A DNA stretch of 64,000 nt from contig NZ_JARFTP010000001.1 of NCBI RefSeq assembly GCF_029167375.1, forward strand, positions 231,347-295,346, in the 5' to 3' direction. The position numbers and the translations under genes were made by a program. A model generated the notes under the pieces. It was not told where the DNA came from, made no database searches, and saw nothing but the letters and a program-made list of their open reading frames with translations. Of this stretch, positions 28,709-38,376 are shown piece after piece (the first letter of the stretch is position 1; every line of letters begins with the position of its first letter). The DNA is from Tsukamurella sp. 8F (GTDB taxonomy: Bacteria > Actinomycetota > Actinomycetes > Mycobacteriales > Mycobacteriaceae).

Positions 28709-29467
28709 ATGAGGATCGGACAGTTGGCGCGGATCGTCGGCATCAGCACGCGGGCGATCAGGCACTATCACCGGATCGGTCTGCTGGAGGAGCCGGCGCG
28801 CGAGTCCAACGGGTATCGCGCGTATTCGCTCGACGATGTGGTCCGGCTGCTGCGGATCCGCCGCCTGGCAGATCTGGGCATGTCTCTCGACGAGGTGGGC
28901 GCGGCGCTTGCGGACGACGCGGGGCGCGACGCCGCCGAGATCCTGGCCGAGCTCGACGCCGAGCTCGCCGATCAGCAGGCGCGAATCGCCGAGCGGCGCA
29001 GCCGGATCGCGGAGGTCGTCGGGTTGGCCGACAGCGGGCTGCTGTCGCCGCGAACGGCCGCGATAGCCGAGCGATTGCGGGAGCTCTACGACGACGGAGC
29101 CACCGCTCGCGTCGAGCTCGCGATGATGGAGACGTTCACGGCGCTCGCGCCCGGCAGTGTCGACCTGTACGAAGCGGCCCTCGCGGATCCTGGCAACGTC
29201 GTGCGGGTGTCTGAGCTCGAGTCGCGGTTCGAGGCGCTGCGCGACCGTGCGCCGGACGACCCCGGGGTCGTCGCGGTCGCGGATCTCGCAGTGCGGATGG
29301 GGCGTGGGCTTTCGGAATCGGCTGCGCTGGTGGAGGAGTCGAACGAACCTGCCCCGATGACGCCCGACGACCTCGTCTCATCGCTCGACGCGATGGACGG
29401 CATATCGGTCGCGCAGAAGCGGTGCATACGCCTGATCGTCGACGCGGGCCGGGGAGGTGCGTGGTGA
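28709..29467 (+). CDS. MerR-family transcriptional regulator
   Basis: A 252-residue MerR protein. The N-terminal winged helix is clear: MRIGQLARIVGISTRAIRHYHRIGLLEEPARESNGYRAYS in two parts (1-20 and 21-40), then a dimer helix rich in Glu/Arg/Ala (80-115). The C-terminal half is a longer helical domain without the cysteines of metal sensors; the only cysteine is near residue 240. An organic ligand is therefore more likely. ATG 28709 follows GGGAGGG. It overlaps the next gene as GTGA and is preceded by a MerR-type promoter. Confidence 0.88.
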   Translation: MRIGQLARIVGISTRAIRHYHRIGLLEEPARESNGYRAYSLDDVVRLLRIRRLADLGMSLDEVGAALADDAGRDAAEILAELDAELADQQARIAERRSRIAEVVGLADSGLLSPRTAAIAERLRELYDDGATARVELAMMETFTALAPGSVDLYEAALADPGNVVRVSELESRFEALRDRAPDDPGVVAVADLAVRMGRGLSESAALVEESNEPAPMTPDDLVSSLDAMDGISVAQKRCIRLIVDAGRGGAW

Positions 29468-30075
29468 GCGTCGTGCAGTTCGTCATGGGCGAGCCGCGCG
29501 CCGTCCTCGCACTGGTGCGCTGGATACGTGGGTGGCGGCCGCCGGGGGAACCGATCACTCATCACCGGGGCGTGGCCGGGGTGCTGTGGGTCGCGGTGGG
29601 GCTGACCGTGCTCGAGGGGGCGGTGTTCGAGATCGTGCTGGCAGCGGTGTTGGGCGACTCGGTCTGGGTGCTCGTCGCGCTCGCCCTCCATGTCTACGGC
29701 GTCTTCTTCCTGCTGGCACTGCAGGCCTGCGGGGTGACGCGCCCGCACACCGTAGAGCCCGACCGGATCGTCCTGCGCTCGGGCTTCTCGACGGACGTGC
29801 TGATCGATCGCGCCGACGTCCTGGACGTCCATGTGGGTCGCTATCGCGAATACGACGGCGCCCGTGGCTGGCGCCCGTCAGCCGATGGCACGACTGCGAC
29901 GATCGCGGCTGGTGAGGCCAACGTCGAGATCCGACTGGGGCCCGGTGCGCGGGTGGTGGTCGGCGGCCGCTCCATGGCCGATCCGCCCGTGGCGGTCTAC
30001 ATCACCGCGGACGAGCCGCGCAGGTTCGTCCGCGCGTTGCGCGGCCCCTCGGACCGAACGAGCAACCTGCGCTAG
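29464..30075 (+). CDS. Membrane protein coupled to the MerR regulator
   Basis: A 203-residue protein not assigned to a named family. It has two hydrophobic segments (about 39-59, GVLWVAVGLTVLEGAVFEIVL, and 66-88, VWVLVALALHVYGVFFLLALQ in part). A soluble C-terminal domain follows with short beta-like stretches (VEPDRIVLRSGF, ANVEIRLGPGARVVVGG), reminiscent of bacterial PH-like domains. The GTG start overlaps the merR stop, so it is probably part of the response controlled by that regulator. Confidence 0.7.
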   Translation: MSVVQFVMGEPRAVLALVRWIRGWRPPGEPITHHRGVAGVLWVAVGLTVLEGAVFEIVLAAVLGDSVWVLVALALHVYGVFFLLALQACGVTRPHTVEPDRIVLRSGFSTDVLIDRADVLDVHVGRYREYDGARGWRPSADGTTATIAAGEANVEIRLGPGARVVVGGRSMADPPVAVYITADEPRRFVRALRGPSDRTSNLR

Positions 30076-30147
30076 CAACCCCGCCGGGATGCGATCGCCG
30101 TGAGTCGTGCAGGAATTTCCGCTCAGGCCCCGGTAGTTGAGCTGGGC

Positions 30148-31089
30148 ATGACGAAGTCAGTGGTTGCTACAGCATTCGGAGGACCCGAGGTCCTGGAGGT
30201 CGTCGACGAGGAGCTCCCAGCGCCGGGTCCGGGCGAGGTGCTGGTCGAGTTCAAGGCGATCGGCGTCAATCCGGTCGAGTACAAGCAGGCCGCCGGCGCG
30301 TTCGGCGCCGACCCGTCTGCGCTGCCGCTCCGGCTGGGTAGCGAGGGCGCGGGCATCGTCGTAGCCGCCGGCCCGGACGCAGTAGGGCCCGACGGCCCGC
30401 TCGCAGTAGGCGACGAGGTCGTGGTGTATCGCGGGAGCGGGACCTACGCCGAGCGAGCGCTGGAGCCGGCCGGTTCGGTGTTGCGCAAGCCGGCCGGGCT
30501 CGGGTGGGAGCAGGCCGGCGGCCTCCTGCTCACCGGGGCCACCGCATACGACACCGTCGAGACCGTCGGCGTGACGAAGGACGACGTCGTGCTGATCCAC
30601 GGTGCATCCGGAGGGGTCGGGCTGCTCGCGGTGCAGCTGGCGAGGCTGCGCGGGGCGACGGTGATCGGCACTGCGCGGGAGACGAACCACGAATTCCTGC
30701 GCAGCATCGGAGCGATCCCGGTGGCATACGGAGACGGACTCGCCGATCGGGTGCGTGAGCTGGCACCCGGCGGCGTGACCGCGGCGATCGACACCGTCGG
30801 CACCGACGAGGCCGTGGACGTCTCACTGCAGCTGGTGGGGGACCGTGCGCGCATCGCGACGATCGCCGCGTTCGAACGAGCGGGCACGGACGGGTTCACG
30901 GCGCTCGGCGGCGGGAATCCCGATAGTGCGGCGCTGCGCGATCGGGTGCGAGGCGAGCTGCTCGACCTGGCGGCGCGGGGCGAGCTAACGAACCCGATCG
31001 CGAAGACCTTCGGGCTTTCGGAGGCCGCTCGGGCACACACCGAGCTCAAGCAGCCGCACCCGGTCGGGAAGTTCATCCTGATCCCGTGA
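30148..31089 (+). CDS. Quinone oxidoreductase-like zinc-free medium-chain dehydrogenase
   Basis: A 313-residue NADPH:quinone reductase-type protein of the MDR superfamily. It has GPEVLEVVDEELPAPGPGEVLV, AIGVNPVEYKQ, LRLGSEGAGIVVAAG, GDEVVVY and the nucleotide motif HGASGGVGLLAVQLAR near 150. No structural zinc cysteines are present, which fits the quinone-reductase branch. ATG 30148 gives the family-standard opening MTKSVVATAFGGPEV. A strong hairpin follows the stop. Substrate unknown. Confidence 0.87.
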   Translation: MTKSVVATAFGGPEVLEVVDEELPAPGPGEVLVEFKAIGVNPVEYKQAAGAFGADPSALPLRLGSEGAGIVVAAGPDAVGPDGPLAVGDEVVVYRGSGTYAERALEPAGSVLRKPAGLGWEQAGGLLLTGATAYDTVETVGVTKDDVVLIHGASGGVGLLAVQLARLRGATVIGTARETNHEFLRSIGAIPVAYGDGLADRVRELAPGGVTAAIDTVGTDEAVDVSLQLVGDRARIATIAAFERAGTDGFTALGGGNPDSAALRDRVRGELLDLAARGELTNPIAKTFGLSEAARAHTELKQPHPVGKFILIP

Positions 31090-31095
31090 GTCCCA

Positions 31096-31114
31096 CCGTC
31101 CGGCTACCGGACGG
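31096..31114 (+). terminator. Hairpin terminator after the quinone oxidoreductase gene
   Basis: CCGTCCGG-CTA-CCGGACGG forms a perfect 8-bp GC-rich stem with a 3-nt loop, starting seven bases after the stop at 31089. No T-tract follows, which is common for actinobacterial hairpins. The remaining ~150 bases up to 31271 show no other clear signal. Confidence 0.6.
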
Positions 31115-31271
31115 GCACGGACACCGGGGCGGGGCGTGTGTGCGGCGTGATGGAGTCCGGCCATCGGCAGGAATACATCGGACTCCGGTCCGGTTGGGTT
31201 CAGGCGTCGGGTCGCGAGGCGGGCCGTCCGGTCCTGTCCAATCGGCGTGAGTCACAAGGGGGTGCTGGTCG

Positions 31272-32351
31272 GTGTCGGCACGTGTGCGCGAACTCGCCGT
31301 CCGGCGATACCCGGCTCTGTCGATCCACCTCGAGAAGCTCGAGGTGGCGACGAGATCGGCCCTGACGGTCGCCATCGGTGCGGCTGTCCTCTACTGGGCG
31401 GGACGCACCGATCTGACCATGTACGTGATGTTCGGAGCCTTCACCGCGGTCTACGGCTCCAACGAGCGTTACCGGGTCCGCATCCGGTCGGTCACCGCCG
31501 GCGGTGTGGGGATCCTGGCAGCGATCGCGGTGGGCATGGTCCTCTCGCGGTATCAGGTGGGCAACGTCTGGCTGGTAGCGGTTGCGGCGCTGATGCTGGT
31601 GCCGGGATGCCTGCTCACGGCCGCGTTCCAGTTGGTTCCGGCGCAGCCGTTCTTCCAGATGATCGCGCTCACGGGTTGTGCCTCGATTCCGGTGGCCACG
31701 GAGGGGCGGCTCCGGCTCGCAGTCGCAGTCGGCTCCGTGGCCCTCGCTTGGACGCTGACGATGGCGGGGTGGCTACTCCGTAGGAGATCGAACACGTCGG
31801 CCGGGCCGCTGCGCGACGTGCTGTTCAAGACGTTGCAGCGGGAACCGGAGTTCAGGCCGGGCGCGGTCGCGGACTGGCAGGTCTGGGCGACGGTGCTTCG
31901 CAACGTCCTCGCCGTCGTCACCGCGGGGTTGATCGCCGTCGGAGCGAACGGCGGCCGGCCCTACTGGGCGATGATCGTCACGGTCGCGACCCTGCCGCCC
32001 ACCTGGATGCCGCATCGCTTCGGACGAGTGGCCCAGCGGATCACGGGCACCGTCGTCGGCGTCCTGCTCGCCGGCGCGTTGTTGTCGGCGCACCTGCCGT
32101 TGGGGGCGGCACTCTCCGTGATCGTGGTAAGCCAGTTCATGATCGAGCTGACGGTGATCAGGCTGTACGCCGTCGCGTGCGTGTTCATCACCACCCTGGT
32201 CTTCACCGCTCAGTCACTTGCGCTTCCCGGCGCTCAGCACTATCTCCCGGAGCGTCTGCTCGAGACCGCGATCGGATGCGTGGTCGCGGTCTCGTACATG
32301 TCGGCCACGGTGTGGTTACGCCGCCTGCGCCGCAACGAACAGCCTTCGTGA
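31272..32351 (+). CDS. FUSC-family membrane protein (aromatic-acid exporter-like)
   Basis: A 359-residue integral membrane protein resembling the FUSC/aromatic-acid exporter superfamily. It has two blocks of hydrophobic segments, about residues 30-155 and 210-350, separated by a hydrophilic linker (RRRSNTSAGPLRDVLFKTLQREPEFRPG). The second block begins with the FUSC-like ALTVAI/ WAMIVTVATLPP pattern. The GTG start at 31272 has a weak ribosome site. Such proteins may move aromatic acids or lipids, but no substrate can be assigned. Confidence 0.75.
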   Translation: MSARVRELAVRRYPALSIHLEKLEVATRSALTVAIGAAVLYWAGRTDLTMYVMFGAFTAVYGSNERYRVRIRSVTAGGVGILAAIAVGMVLSRYQVGNVWLVAVAALMLVPGCLLTAAFQLVPAQPFFQMIALTGCASIPVATEGRLRLAVAVGSVALAWTLTMAGWLLRRRSNTSAGPLRDVLFKTLQREPEFRPGAVADWQVWATVLRNVLAVVTAGLIAVGANGGRPYWAMIVTVATLPPTWMPHRFGRVAQRITGTVVGVLLAGALLSAHLPLGAALSVIVVSQFMIELTVIRLYAVACVFITTLVFTAQSLALPGAQHYLPERLLETAIGCVVAVSYMSATVWLRRLRRNEQPS

Positions 32352-32381
32352 CCGCCGATTCGCCCGCGGAGCGGGGCCGCG

Positions 32382-32398
32382 ACCCGGTTCGGCCGGGT
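32382..32398 (+). terminator. Possible hairpin terminator after the FUSC gene
   Basis: ACCCGG-TTCGG-CCGGGT is a 6-bp stem with a 5-nt loop, 30 bases after the stop at 32351 and about 24 bases before the hisH -10 box. It is modest in a GC-rich genome and has no U tail. Confidence 0.35.
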
Positions 32399-32434
32399 TC
32401 AGGACCACAACCGGCCGCGACGTAGGCTGAGGCC

Positions 32435-33064
32435 ATGACCACCGTCGCCCTCCTCGACTACGGCTCGGGCAACCTCCGCTCGGCGCAACGGGCGCTTGAA
32501 CGGACGGGCGCCGATGTAGCGCTCACGTCCGATCCCCGTGTCGCCCTCGCCGCGGACGGGCTGGTCGTCCCTGGGGTCGGCGCATTCGAGGCGTGCATGG
32601 CTGGTCTGAAATCGGTGAAGGGTGACCGCATCATCGGCGAACGCCTCGCGGGCGGGCGCCCGGTCCTCGGTATCTGCGTGGGCATGCAGATCCTGTTCGA
32701 GCGGGGCATCGAGTTCGGCGTCGAGACACAGGGTTGCGGACAGTGGCCCGGCACCGTCGAGCGCCTGCAGGCAGACGTCGTGCCGCACATGGGCTGGAAC
32801 ACCGTGGACGCCGCGGCGGATTCCGTGCTGTTCGCCGGCCTCGAACCCGACACCCGCTTCTACTTCGTGCATTCGTACGCTGCCCAGAAGTGGGAACTCG
32901 AGGTCGGCGAGCACATCGCCGCCCCGAAAGTGACGTGGGCCGACCACGGCGGCCACTTCGTCGCCGCTGTCGAGAACGGCCCGCTGTCGGCCACGCAGTT
33001 CCACCCCGAGAAGTCGGGCGACGCGGGGGCCCGCCTGCTGCGCAACTGGGTCGAGGCACTGTGA
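32435..33064 (+). CDS. hisH: Imidazole glycerol phosphate synthase, glutaminase subunit HisH
   Basis: HisH hydrolyses glutamine and passes ammonia to HisF to make IGP and AICAR. The 209 residues form a class I glutamine amidotransferase: [10 protein letters not shown] at 8-17, the nucleophile Cys81 in GICVGMQ, and the His-Glu pair in FHPEKSG near 190. TAGGCT (32423-32428) lies six bases before the ATG, a leaderless arrangement. It starts a long overlapping his run and overlaps the next small ORF as GTGA. Confidence 0.95.
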   Translation: MTTVALLDYGSGNLRSAQRALERTGADVALTSDPRVALAADGLVVPGVGAFEACMAGLKSVKGDRIIGERLAGGRPVLGICVGMQILFERGIEFGVETQGCGQWPGTVERLQADVVPHMGWNTVDAAADSVLFAGLEPDTRFYFVHSYAAQKWELEVGEHIAAPKVTWADHGGHFVAAVENGPLSATQFHPEKSGDAGARLLRNWVEAL

Positions 33065-33297
33065 GTGCGCGGGGCCTGTCCCTGGGCCGGCTCGCGGTGT
33101 TCTCCCTCGGGGCTGCGGCGCTCGTGCTGGTCGCTGCCACCGCGCTGGTGTGGATCATCAAGCCCAGCCAGGGCGTCGCGCTGACCATTGTTCTACTCGG
33201 GCTCGTCGGCAGCGTCGCGGCTATGGGTTTCGTGTCGCGCCGCATGGTCGCGCGCGCGATCGAATCCGACGCCGAGGACGAGAAGCGGCGTCCCTGA
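33061..33297 (+). CDS. Small two-helix membrane protein between hisH and hisA
   Basis: A 78-residue protein not recognised by name. It consists of two hydrophobic helices (about 11-32 and 39-58) and a charged C-terminal tail ending EDEKRRP. The GTG at 33061 overlaps the hisH stop, and hisA follows 22 bases after its end. Its place inside the his unit may be incidental, as similar small membrane genes are common in actinobacterial operons. Coding is supported by the coupling and clean hydrophobic pattern. Confidence 0.7.
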   Translation: MSARGLSLGRLAVFSLGAAALVLVAATALVWIIKPSQGVALTIVLLGLVGSVAAMGFVSRRMVARAIESDAEDEKRRP

Positions 33298-33319
33298 GCG
33301 CCTCGACTACCCTGGACCC

Positions 33320-34057
33320 GTGAGTTTGGTGCTTCTTCCCGCGGTCGATGTCGCGGATGGTCAGGCGGTGCGGTTGGTGCAGGGCGAGGCGGGAAGCGAG
33401 ACCGCCTACGGATCGCCCCGGGACGCGGCGCTCGCGTGGCAGCACGACGGAGCCGACTGGGTCCACCTCGTCGACCTCGACGCGGCATTCGGCCGGGGGT
33501 CCAACCGTGAACTACTCGCGAGCGTCGTCGGTGAGCTGGACGCACGTGTCGAGCTGTCCGGTGGCATCCGTGACGATGAGTCCTTGCGCGCGGCCCTGGC
33601 GACCGGCTGCGCCCGTGTCAACCTGGGTACCGCCGCCATCGAGGACCCGCAGTGGTGCGCCCGCGCGATAGGCGAGTACGGCGATCGCATCGCAGTCGGG
33701 CTCGACGTCAAGCAGATCGATGGCGAATGGCGGCTACGCGGCCGGGGCTGGGTCTCGGACGGCGGCGACCTGTGGGAGGTGCTCGAGCGTCTCAACCGTG
33801 ACGGTTGCGCCCGCTTCGTCGTCACCGATGTGTCGAAGGACGGCACACTCGCCGGGCCGAACCTGGAGTTGCTGTCGTCCGTCGCGAACGCGACCGACGC
33901 CCCCGTGATCGCCTCCGGTGGCGTCTCCTCGATCGAGGATCTCGAGGCGATCGCGACGCTCGTCGACGAGGGCGTCGAGGGCGCCATCATCGGTAAGGCG
34001 CTGTACGCCGGCCGCTTCACGCTTCCTCTAGCCCTGGACGCGGTGTCGCGCACGTGA
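33320..34057 (+). CDS. priA: Phosphoribosyl isomerase HisA/PriA (probably bifunctional HisA and TrpF)
   Basis: A 245-residue TIM barrel that isomerises ProFAR to PRFAR. In actinobacteria without trpF the same enzyme, PriA, also isomerises phosphoribosylanthranilate for tryptophan. Both phosphate-binding glycine sites are visible: ELSGGIRDD near 75-83 and VIASGGVSS near 197-205, with catalytic Asp in PAVDVADG near 10 and DVSKDGTL near 171-178. No trpF occurs among the trp genes here, which fits a dual role. A TACCCT box six bases before the GTG suggests a leaderless start. Confidence 0.93.
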   Translation: MSLVLLPAVDVADGQAVRLVQGEAGSETAYGSPRDAALAWQHDGADWVHLVDLDAAFGRGSNRELLASVVGELDARVELSGGIRDDESLRAALATGCARVNLGTAAIEDPQWCARAIGEYGDRIAVGLDVKQIDGEWRLRGRGWVSDGGDLWEVLERLNRDGCARFVVTDVSKDGTLAGPNLELLSSVANATDAPVIASGGVSSIEDLEAIATLVDEGVEGAIIGKALYAGRFTLPLALDAVSRT

Positions 34058-34896
34058 ACCTGCCCACCGGATTCTCCGGCGACCCGGATGCTCTGATAGC
34101 GGCCGCCGCAACGATTCTCGACGATGTGACGCCCCGCTTCGTCGAGGGGCTCGGCGCGCCGGCGACTGTCGACAAGGGCCCAGCGGACTTCGCGACGGAC
34201 CTCGACCTCGAGCTGGAGCGGCGCATAACGTCGGCACTCGTCGACGCGACGGGGATCGAAGTACACGGCGAGGAGTTCGGCGGCCCCGATGTGGGCGCAG
34301 GCACGGTCTGGGTTCTCGACCCCATCGACGGCACGTTCAACTACTCCGTCGGATACCCGGCGTGTGGGATCCTGCTGGGTCTGCTGCACGACGGCCTGCC
34401 GGTCGCCGGCCTCGCGTGGTTCCCGTTGAACGGCGACCGATTCGCAGGCCACGTAGGCGGAGCGATCACCAACAACGGCGAGACGCTACCGCAACTGCAC
34501 CGGAAATCGCTGGCCGACACCATGATCGCGTGCGGCAGTTTCAGTCGTGGCAGCCGCGGCCGGTTCCCGGGCGACTACCGGTTCGCGGTCATCGGCGAGG
34601 TGTCGCGTGCGGTGTCCAGGATCCGGCTGTTCGGCAGTACGGGCGTCGACATGGCCTACACGGCATCCGGTGCTCTCGGCGGCGCCGTGTGTTTCGGATA
34701 CCACCCGTGGGACAACGCGGCGGGCGTGGCGTTGACCCTAGGGGCGGGCGGCGTCGTGACCGACCTGGCCGGGGCGCCCTGGCACGCCGGCTCCGACTCG
34801 GCGTTGTTGGGGGCGCCCGGCGTGTACGAGGAACTGCTCGAGGTCGTCCGCTCCGTGGGCGACGGCGACGACTACCGAGAGGGGACGAAGCGATGA
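34054..34896 (+). CDS. Inositol monophosphatase family protein (ImpA-like; candidate histidinol-phosphatase HisN)
   Basis: A 280-residue Mg-dependent phosphatase of the inositol monophosphatase family. Metal-binding motifs are [31 protein letters not shown] and the C-terminal [11 protein letters not shown]. It sits between hisA and hisF with overlapping start/stop (GTGA and ATGA), the place of impA in mycobacteria. Since hisB here lacks a phosphatase domain, histidinol phosphate hydrolysis is an attractive role, but inositol phosphate or other phosphates are equally allowed by the fold. Confidence 0.88.
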   Translation: MNLPTGFSGDPDALIAAAATILDDVTPRFVEGLGAPATVDKGPADFATDLDLELERRITSALVDATGIEVHGEEFGGPDVGAGTVWVLDPIDGTFNYSVGYPACGILLGLLHDGLPVAGLAWFPLNGDRFAGHVGGAITNNGETLPQLHRKSLADTMIACGSFSRGSRGRFPGDYRFAVIGEVSRAVSRIRLFGSTGVDMAYTASGALGGAVCFGYHPWDNAAGVALTLGAGGVVTDLAGAPWHAGSDSALLGAPGVYEELLEVVRSVGDGDDYREGTKR

Positions 34897-35666
34897 CGGT
34901 TGCGGTACGGGTGATCCCGTGTCTCGACGTCGACGACGGCCGCGTCGTTAAGGGCGTCAACTTCGAGAATCTGCGTGACGCCGGTGATCCCGTCGAGCTC
35001 GCCGCAGCGTACGACGCGCAGGGTGCCGACGAGCTGACCTTCCTGGATGTCACTGCCTCCAGCTCCGGCCGGGGCACCATGCTCGAGGTGGTGCGGCGCA
35101 CGGCGGAGCAGGTCTTCATCCCCCTCACCGTGGGCGGCGGCGTCCGCTCGCTCCAGGATGTGGACACACTTCTGCGTGCCGGTGCGGACAAGGTGTCGGT
35201 CAACACAGCGGCGATCGCGCGCCCGGAGTTGTTGCGCGAGCTGAGCAATCGATTCGGCTCGCAGTGCATCGTCTTGTCCGTCGATGCACGCACGGTGCCC
35301 GACGGCAGCGCGCCCCAGCCGTCCGGATGGGAGGTCACCACCCACGGCGGCAAGCGCAGCGCCGGGATCGACGCCGTCGAATGGGCCAGGCGCGGTGAGG
35401 AACTCGGTGTCGGTGAGATCCTACTCAATTCCATGGACGCCGATGGCACGAAGAACGGCTTCGATCTGAAGATGATATCCGCTGTGCGGCAGTCGGTCTC
35501 GGTTCCAGTGATTGCATCGGGTGGTGCCGGGGAGACCGGGCATTTCGCCCCGGCGGTCGAGGCCGGTGCCGATGCGGTCCTGGCAGCCAGCGTCTTCCAC
35601 TTCGGGGACATGACGATCGGTGATGTGAAGGGCGAGATGCGGCGTGCGGGGCTGGTGATCCGATGA
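34893..35666 (+). CDS. hisF: Imidazole glycerol phosphate synthase, cyclase subunit HisF
   Basis: HisF takes ammonia from HisH and cyclises PRFAR to IGP and AICAR. The 257-residue TIM barrel has the catalytic Asp in [17 protein letters not shown] near residue 11, the phosphate sites LTVGGGVRS and VIASGGAGE, and a second catalytic Asp in NSMDADGT near 180. The ATG overlaps the upstream phosphatase stop and its stop overlaps the hisI ATG. Confidence 0.97.
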   Translation: MTVAVRVIPCLDVDDGRVVKGVNFENLRDAGDPVELAAAYDAQGADELTFLDVTASSSGRGTMLEVVRRTAEQVFIPLTVGGGVRSLQDVDTLLRAGADKVSVNTAAIARPELLRELSNRFGSQCIVLSVDARTVPDGSAPQPSGWEVTTHGGKRSAGIDAVEWARRGEELGVGEILLNSMDADGTKNGFDLKMISAVRQSVSVPVIASGGAGETGHFAPAVEAGADAVLAASVFHFGDMTIGDVKGEMRRAGLVIR

Positions 35667-36016
35667 CGGCCCGGCTCGACCCGGCCGTCGCCGCCCGGCT
35701 CAAGCGCAACGACGCCGGGCTGGTCGCGGCCGTGGTGCAGGAGGTGGGCACCGGCGATGTGCTCATGCAGGCGTGGATGAACGACGAGGCGCTTGCTCTC
35801 ACGCTGGCGACCCGGAAGGGCACCTACTACTCGCGCTCGCGGAAGCAGATCTGGGTGAAGGGCGAGACGTCGGGACACACCCAGCACGTCGAGTCCGTCC
35901 GCCTGGACTGCGACGGCGACACCGTGCTGCTGACCGTGCGTCAGACCGGCCCCGCGTGCCACACGGGCACCCACACCTGCTTCGACGCCGACCTCCTGCT
36001 CGCGTCCGAGGAGTAG
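35663..36016 (+). CDS. hisI: Phosphoribosyl-AMP cyclohydrolase HisI
   Basis: HisI opens the purine ring of PR-AMP, an early step of histidine synthesis, using zinc and magnesium. The 117-residue single-domain form shows [28 protein letters not shown], the Asp-rich [11 protein letters not shown] and the zinc cysteines in [12 protein letters not shown]. hisE, the pyrophosphohydrolase, is not fused or nearby. It ends the his run; trpE follows 44 bases later with its own promoter-like box. Confidence 0.96.
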   Translation: MTARLDPAVAARLKRNDAGLVAAVVQEVGTGDVLMQAWMNDEALALTLATRKGTYYSRSRKQIWVKGETSGHTQHVESVRLDCDGDTVLLTVRQTGPACHTGTHTCFDADLLLASEE

Positions 36017-36047
36017 CCCCGGGCCCGGCACCTTCGGGCGGCGGGCT

Positions 36048-36053
36048 GATAAT
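36048..36053 (+). promoter_or_regulatory. trpE -10 element (leaderless type)
   Basis: GATAAT at 36048-36053 is followed by exactly seven bases and then ATG at 36061. The same GATAAT-N7-start layout is found at trpB. No attenuator leader peptide or ribosome site is seen in the 44-bp gap after hisI. The extent of co-transcription with hisI is unknown. Confidence 0.5.
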
Positions 36054-36060
36054 GGGGGCG

Positions 36061-37629
36061 ATGAGCAGCCCACACGTACCGAGTCAGCCCGCTGGCCAGC
36101 CCGACGGGTCCACAACCACCCTCGAGAGGTTTCTCGAGCTCGCGGCGGATCACCGCGTCGTGCCCGTGACCCGCACGGTCCTCGCGGACGCCGAGACGCC
36201 GCTGTCCGCGTACCGGAAGATCGCTGCCGGCCGGCCCGCGACCTTCCTGCTCGAGTCCGCCGCGGCCGGGCAGTCCTGGGCGCGGTGGTCGTTCGTGGGG
36301 GCTCCGGCACCGTCCGCGCTGACGGTGCGCGGCGGTGAGGCAGCGTGGATCGGGCATGTGCCTGCGGGGGCACCGTCGGGTGGCGACCCGTTCGACGCAC
36401 TCGGCGAGGTGCAACGGTTGCTGTCGAGCGAACGCATCGACGGCATGCCCCCGCTGATCGGCGGCATGGTCGGCTATATCGCCTACGACGCGGTACGCCG
36501 CCTCGAGCGCCTGCCCGAGACCACCATCGACGACCTGCAGTTGCCCGAGATGGTCATGCTGCTGGCGACCGACGTGGCGGCGATCGACCACCACGAGGGC
36601 ACCATCACGCTTATTGCCAACGCCGTGAACTGGGACGACCGCCCTGAGCGGGCGGAGGTGGCCTATGCGGACGCCGTAGCGCGCCTGGACCGCATGGCCG
36701 ACGCGCTGGCGCAGCCGCTGGCGTCCAGCGTCTCCACGTTCACGCGCCCCGACCCCGAATTCGCCGAGCAACGCACGCTCGAGGAGTACACGGCGATCGT
36801 CGACGGACTCGTGCGCGACATCGAGGCGGGCGAAGCGTTCCAGGTCGTGCCGTCGCAGCGGCTGGAGATGGCCACGGACGCGGATCCGATCGACGTCTAC
36901 CGCGTTCTGCGCGCCTCCAACCCGAGTCCGTACATGTATCTGCTGCAGGTGCCCGCGCCGGACGGCTCGCTCGCCTTCTCGATAGTGGGCTCCAGCCCCG
37001 AGGCACTCGTCACCGTCGCCGACGGCGTCGCGACCACCCACCCCATCGCGGGGACGCGGTGGCGCGGGCAGACGACCGAGGAGGACATCCTCCTGGCCAA
37101 GGATCTGCAGGCCGACGAGAAGGAGAACAGCGAGCACCTCATGCTGGTCGACCTCGGCCGTAACGACCTGGGCCGGGTCTGTAGGCCGGGCACGGTGCGT
37201 GTCACCGACTACCGCCGGATCGAGCGGTACAGCCACGTCATGCACCTGGTGTCGACGGTGTCCGGCGAGCTGGCCGAGGGCCGCCAGGCCCTCGACGCGG
37301 TCGCGGCGTGCTTCCCCGCGGGCACGCTCACCGGCGCGCCGAAGGTGCGTGCCATGGAGTTGATCGACGAGGCTGAGATCACCCGGCGTGGCGTGTACGG
37401 GGGAGTCGTCGGCTACCTCGACTTCGCAGGCGATGCCGACACCGCTATCGCCATCCGCACCGCCCTCATGAAGGACGGCAAGGCGTACGTACAGGCCGGC
37501 GGGGGCGTCGTCGCCGACTCGAACGGGCCCTACGAGTACAACGAGGCTCGCAACAAGTCGATGGCAGTGCTCAAGGCCGTCGCAGCGGCAGGCTCGATGG
37601 TGCCGGTGCGCGGCGAGGCGGACCGGTGA
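36061..37629 (+). CDS. trpE: Anthranilate synthase component I TrpE
   Basis: TrpE converts chorismate and ammonia to anthranilate, opening tryptophan synthesis. The 522 residues include the tryptophan-binding LLESA segment near the N-terminus, then the chorismate domain with [31 protein letters not shown] (here [12 protein letters not shown]) and the C-terminal [18 protein letters not shown] and [15 protein letters not shown] 36061 fits the upstream -10 box; ATG 36052 is possible. The glutaminase trpG is not in the window. It overlaps the next gene as GTGA. Confidence 0.95.
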   Translation: MSSPHVPSQPAGQPDGSTTTLERFLELAADHRVVPVTRTVLADAETPLSAYRKIAAGRPATFLLESAAAGQSWARWSFVGAPAPSALTVRGGEAAWIGHVPAGAPSGGDPFDALGEVQRLLSSERIDGMPPLIGGMVGYIAYDAVRRLERLPETTIDDLQLPEMVMLLATDVAAIDHHEGTITLIANAVNWDDRPERAEVAYADAVARLDRMADALAQPLASSVSTFTRPDPEFAEQRTLEEYTAIVDGLVRDIEAGEAFQVVPSQRLEMATDADPIDVYRVLRASNPSPYMYLLQVPAPDGSLAFSIVGSSPEALVTVADGVATTHPIAGTRWRGQTTEEDILLAKDLQADEKENSEHLMLVDLGRNDLGRVCRPGTVRVTDYRRIERYSHVMHLVSTVSGELAEGRQALDAVAACFPAGTLTGAPKVRAMELIDEAEITRRGVYGGVVGYLDFAGDADTAIAIRTALMKDGKAYVQAGGGVVADSNGPYEYNEARNKSMAVLKAVAAAGSMVPVRGEADR

Positions 37630-38333
37630 CGGCCGCCGCGCAGTCGCGGCGTCCCCTCGTGATCGCGTCGGCCGGCCTGGCGCTTGCCGCCGCCGCGCTC
37701 TGGGGCGCCAGCCGGATGCGGTGGTCGACCCTGACCGTGGCCGACGGCCTCGGCCCGCCGCGCACACTCGATATCGACGGCCAACGCTGGGCTGGAGCAC
37801 TCACGCCGCTCGCATTGGTGCTGCTGGCCGGGATTGCGGCGGTGCTCGCGGTGAAAGGCCGGGCGCGGCGCGTAGTCGCTGTGCTCGTGGCACTCGTGGG
37901 CGTCGCATCGACCCTGCCCGCGCTCGGGGTGCTGACCTCCGATCCGGACGTCGCCCACGCGACCGAGGTCCTGGAGCTGTCGCACAAGGACGTCCCGGTC
38001 GACATCCATATGTCGCTGTGGGGCCCTGTCGTCAGCCTGGTCGGGTGTGCTCTGGCGGTGGCCGCGGCGGTGGTCCTCGTGCGTGCAGGTCGGGGCGGCC
38101 CTGCGGCGGCGGCAGGGGACCGGTATCTGTCGCCTGCCGCGCGGCGCGCGGCGCTGGAGAAGAAGGTCTTCGGGGAGGACGGCGCGCCTTCGGCAGAGGC
38201 TTCCGAGGGCGCCGTGACGAAGCCCGACGGCGCGGGTGAGACCACCGAGCGCGACCTCTGGGACGCGCTCGACACGGGCGCCGACCCGACCGATGCGACC
38301 CCGAATGAAGGGCGTCGGAAGACCGGGGGCTAA
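37626..38333 (+). CDS. Trp-operon-associated membrane protein (TIGR02234/Rv1610 type)
   Basis: A 235-residue membrane protein regularly found between trpE and trpC in this order of bacteria. It has about four hydrophobic segments (near 10-28, 58-77, 80-103 and 130-155), the typical MRWSTLTV segment after the first helix, and an acidic, disordered C-terminus. The function is unknown; a role in aromatic amino-acid transport or membrane anchoring is speculation. The GTG start overlaps trpE. Confidence 0.83.
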   Translation: MTAAAQSRRPLVIASAGLALAAAALWGASRMRWSTLTVADGLGPPRTLDIDGQRWAGALTPLALVLLAGIAAVLAVKGRARRVVAVLVALVGVASTLPALGVLTSDPDVAHATEVLELSHKDVPVDIHMSLWGPVVSLVGCALAVAAAVVLVRAGRGGPAAAAGDRYLSPAARRAALEKKVFGEDGAPSAEASEGAVTKPDGAGETTERDLWDALDTGADPTDATPNEGRRKTGG

Positions 38334-38376
38334 CCTCGACAGCAGTCTCCCGCGCAGTAAGGAAAGGTCGTCCGGC

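Noticed and set aside
36017..36060. Trp attenuator or T-box before trpE
   Set aside because: The gap is only 44 bases, with no leader peptide, tandem Trp codons or alternative hairpins.
35941..37800. 619-residue frame antisense to trpE
   Set aside because: It shows codon-shadow composition, has no motif and lies fully opposite a conserved enzyme.
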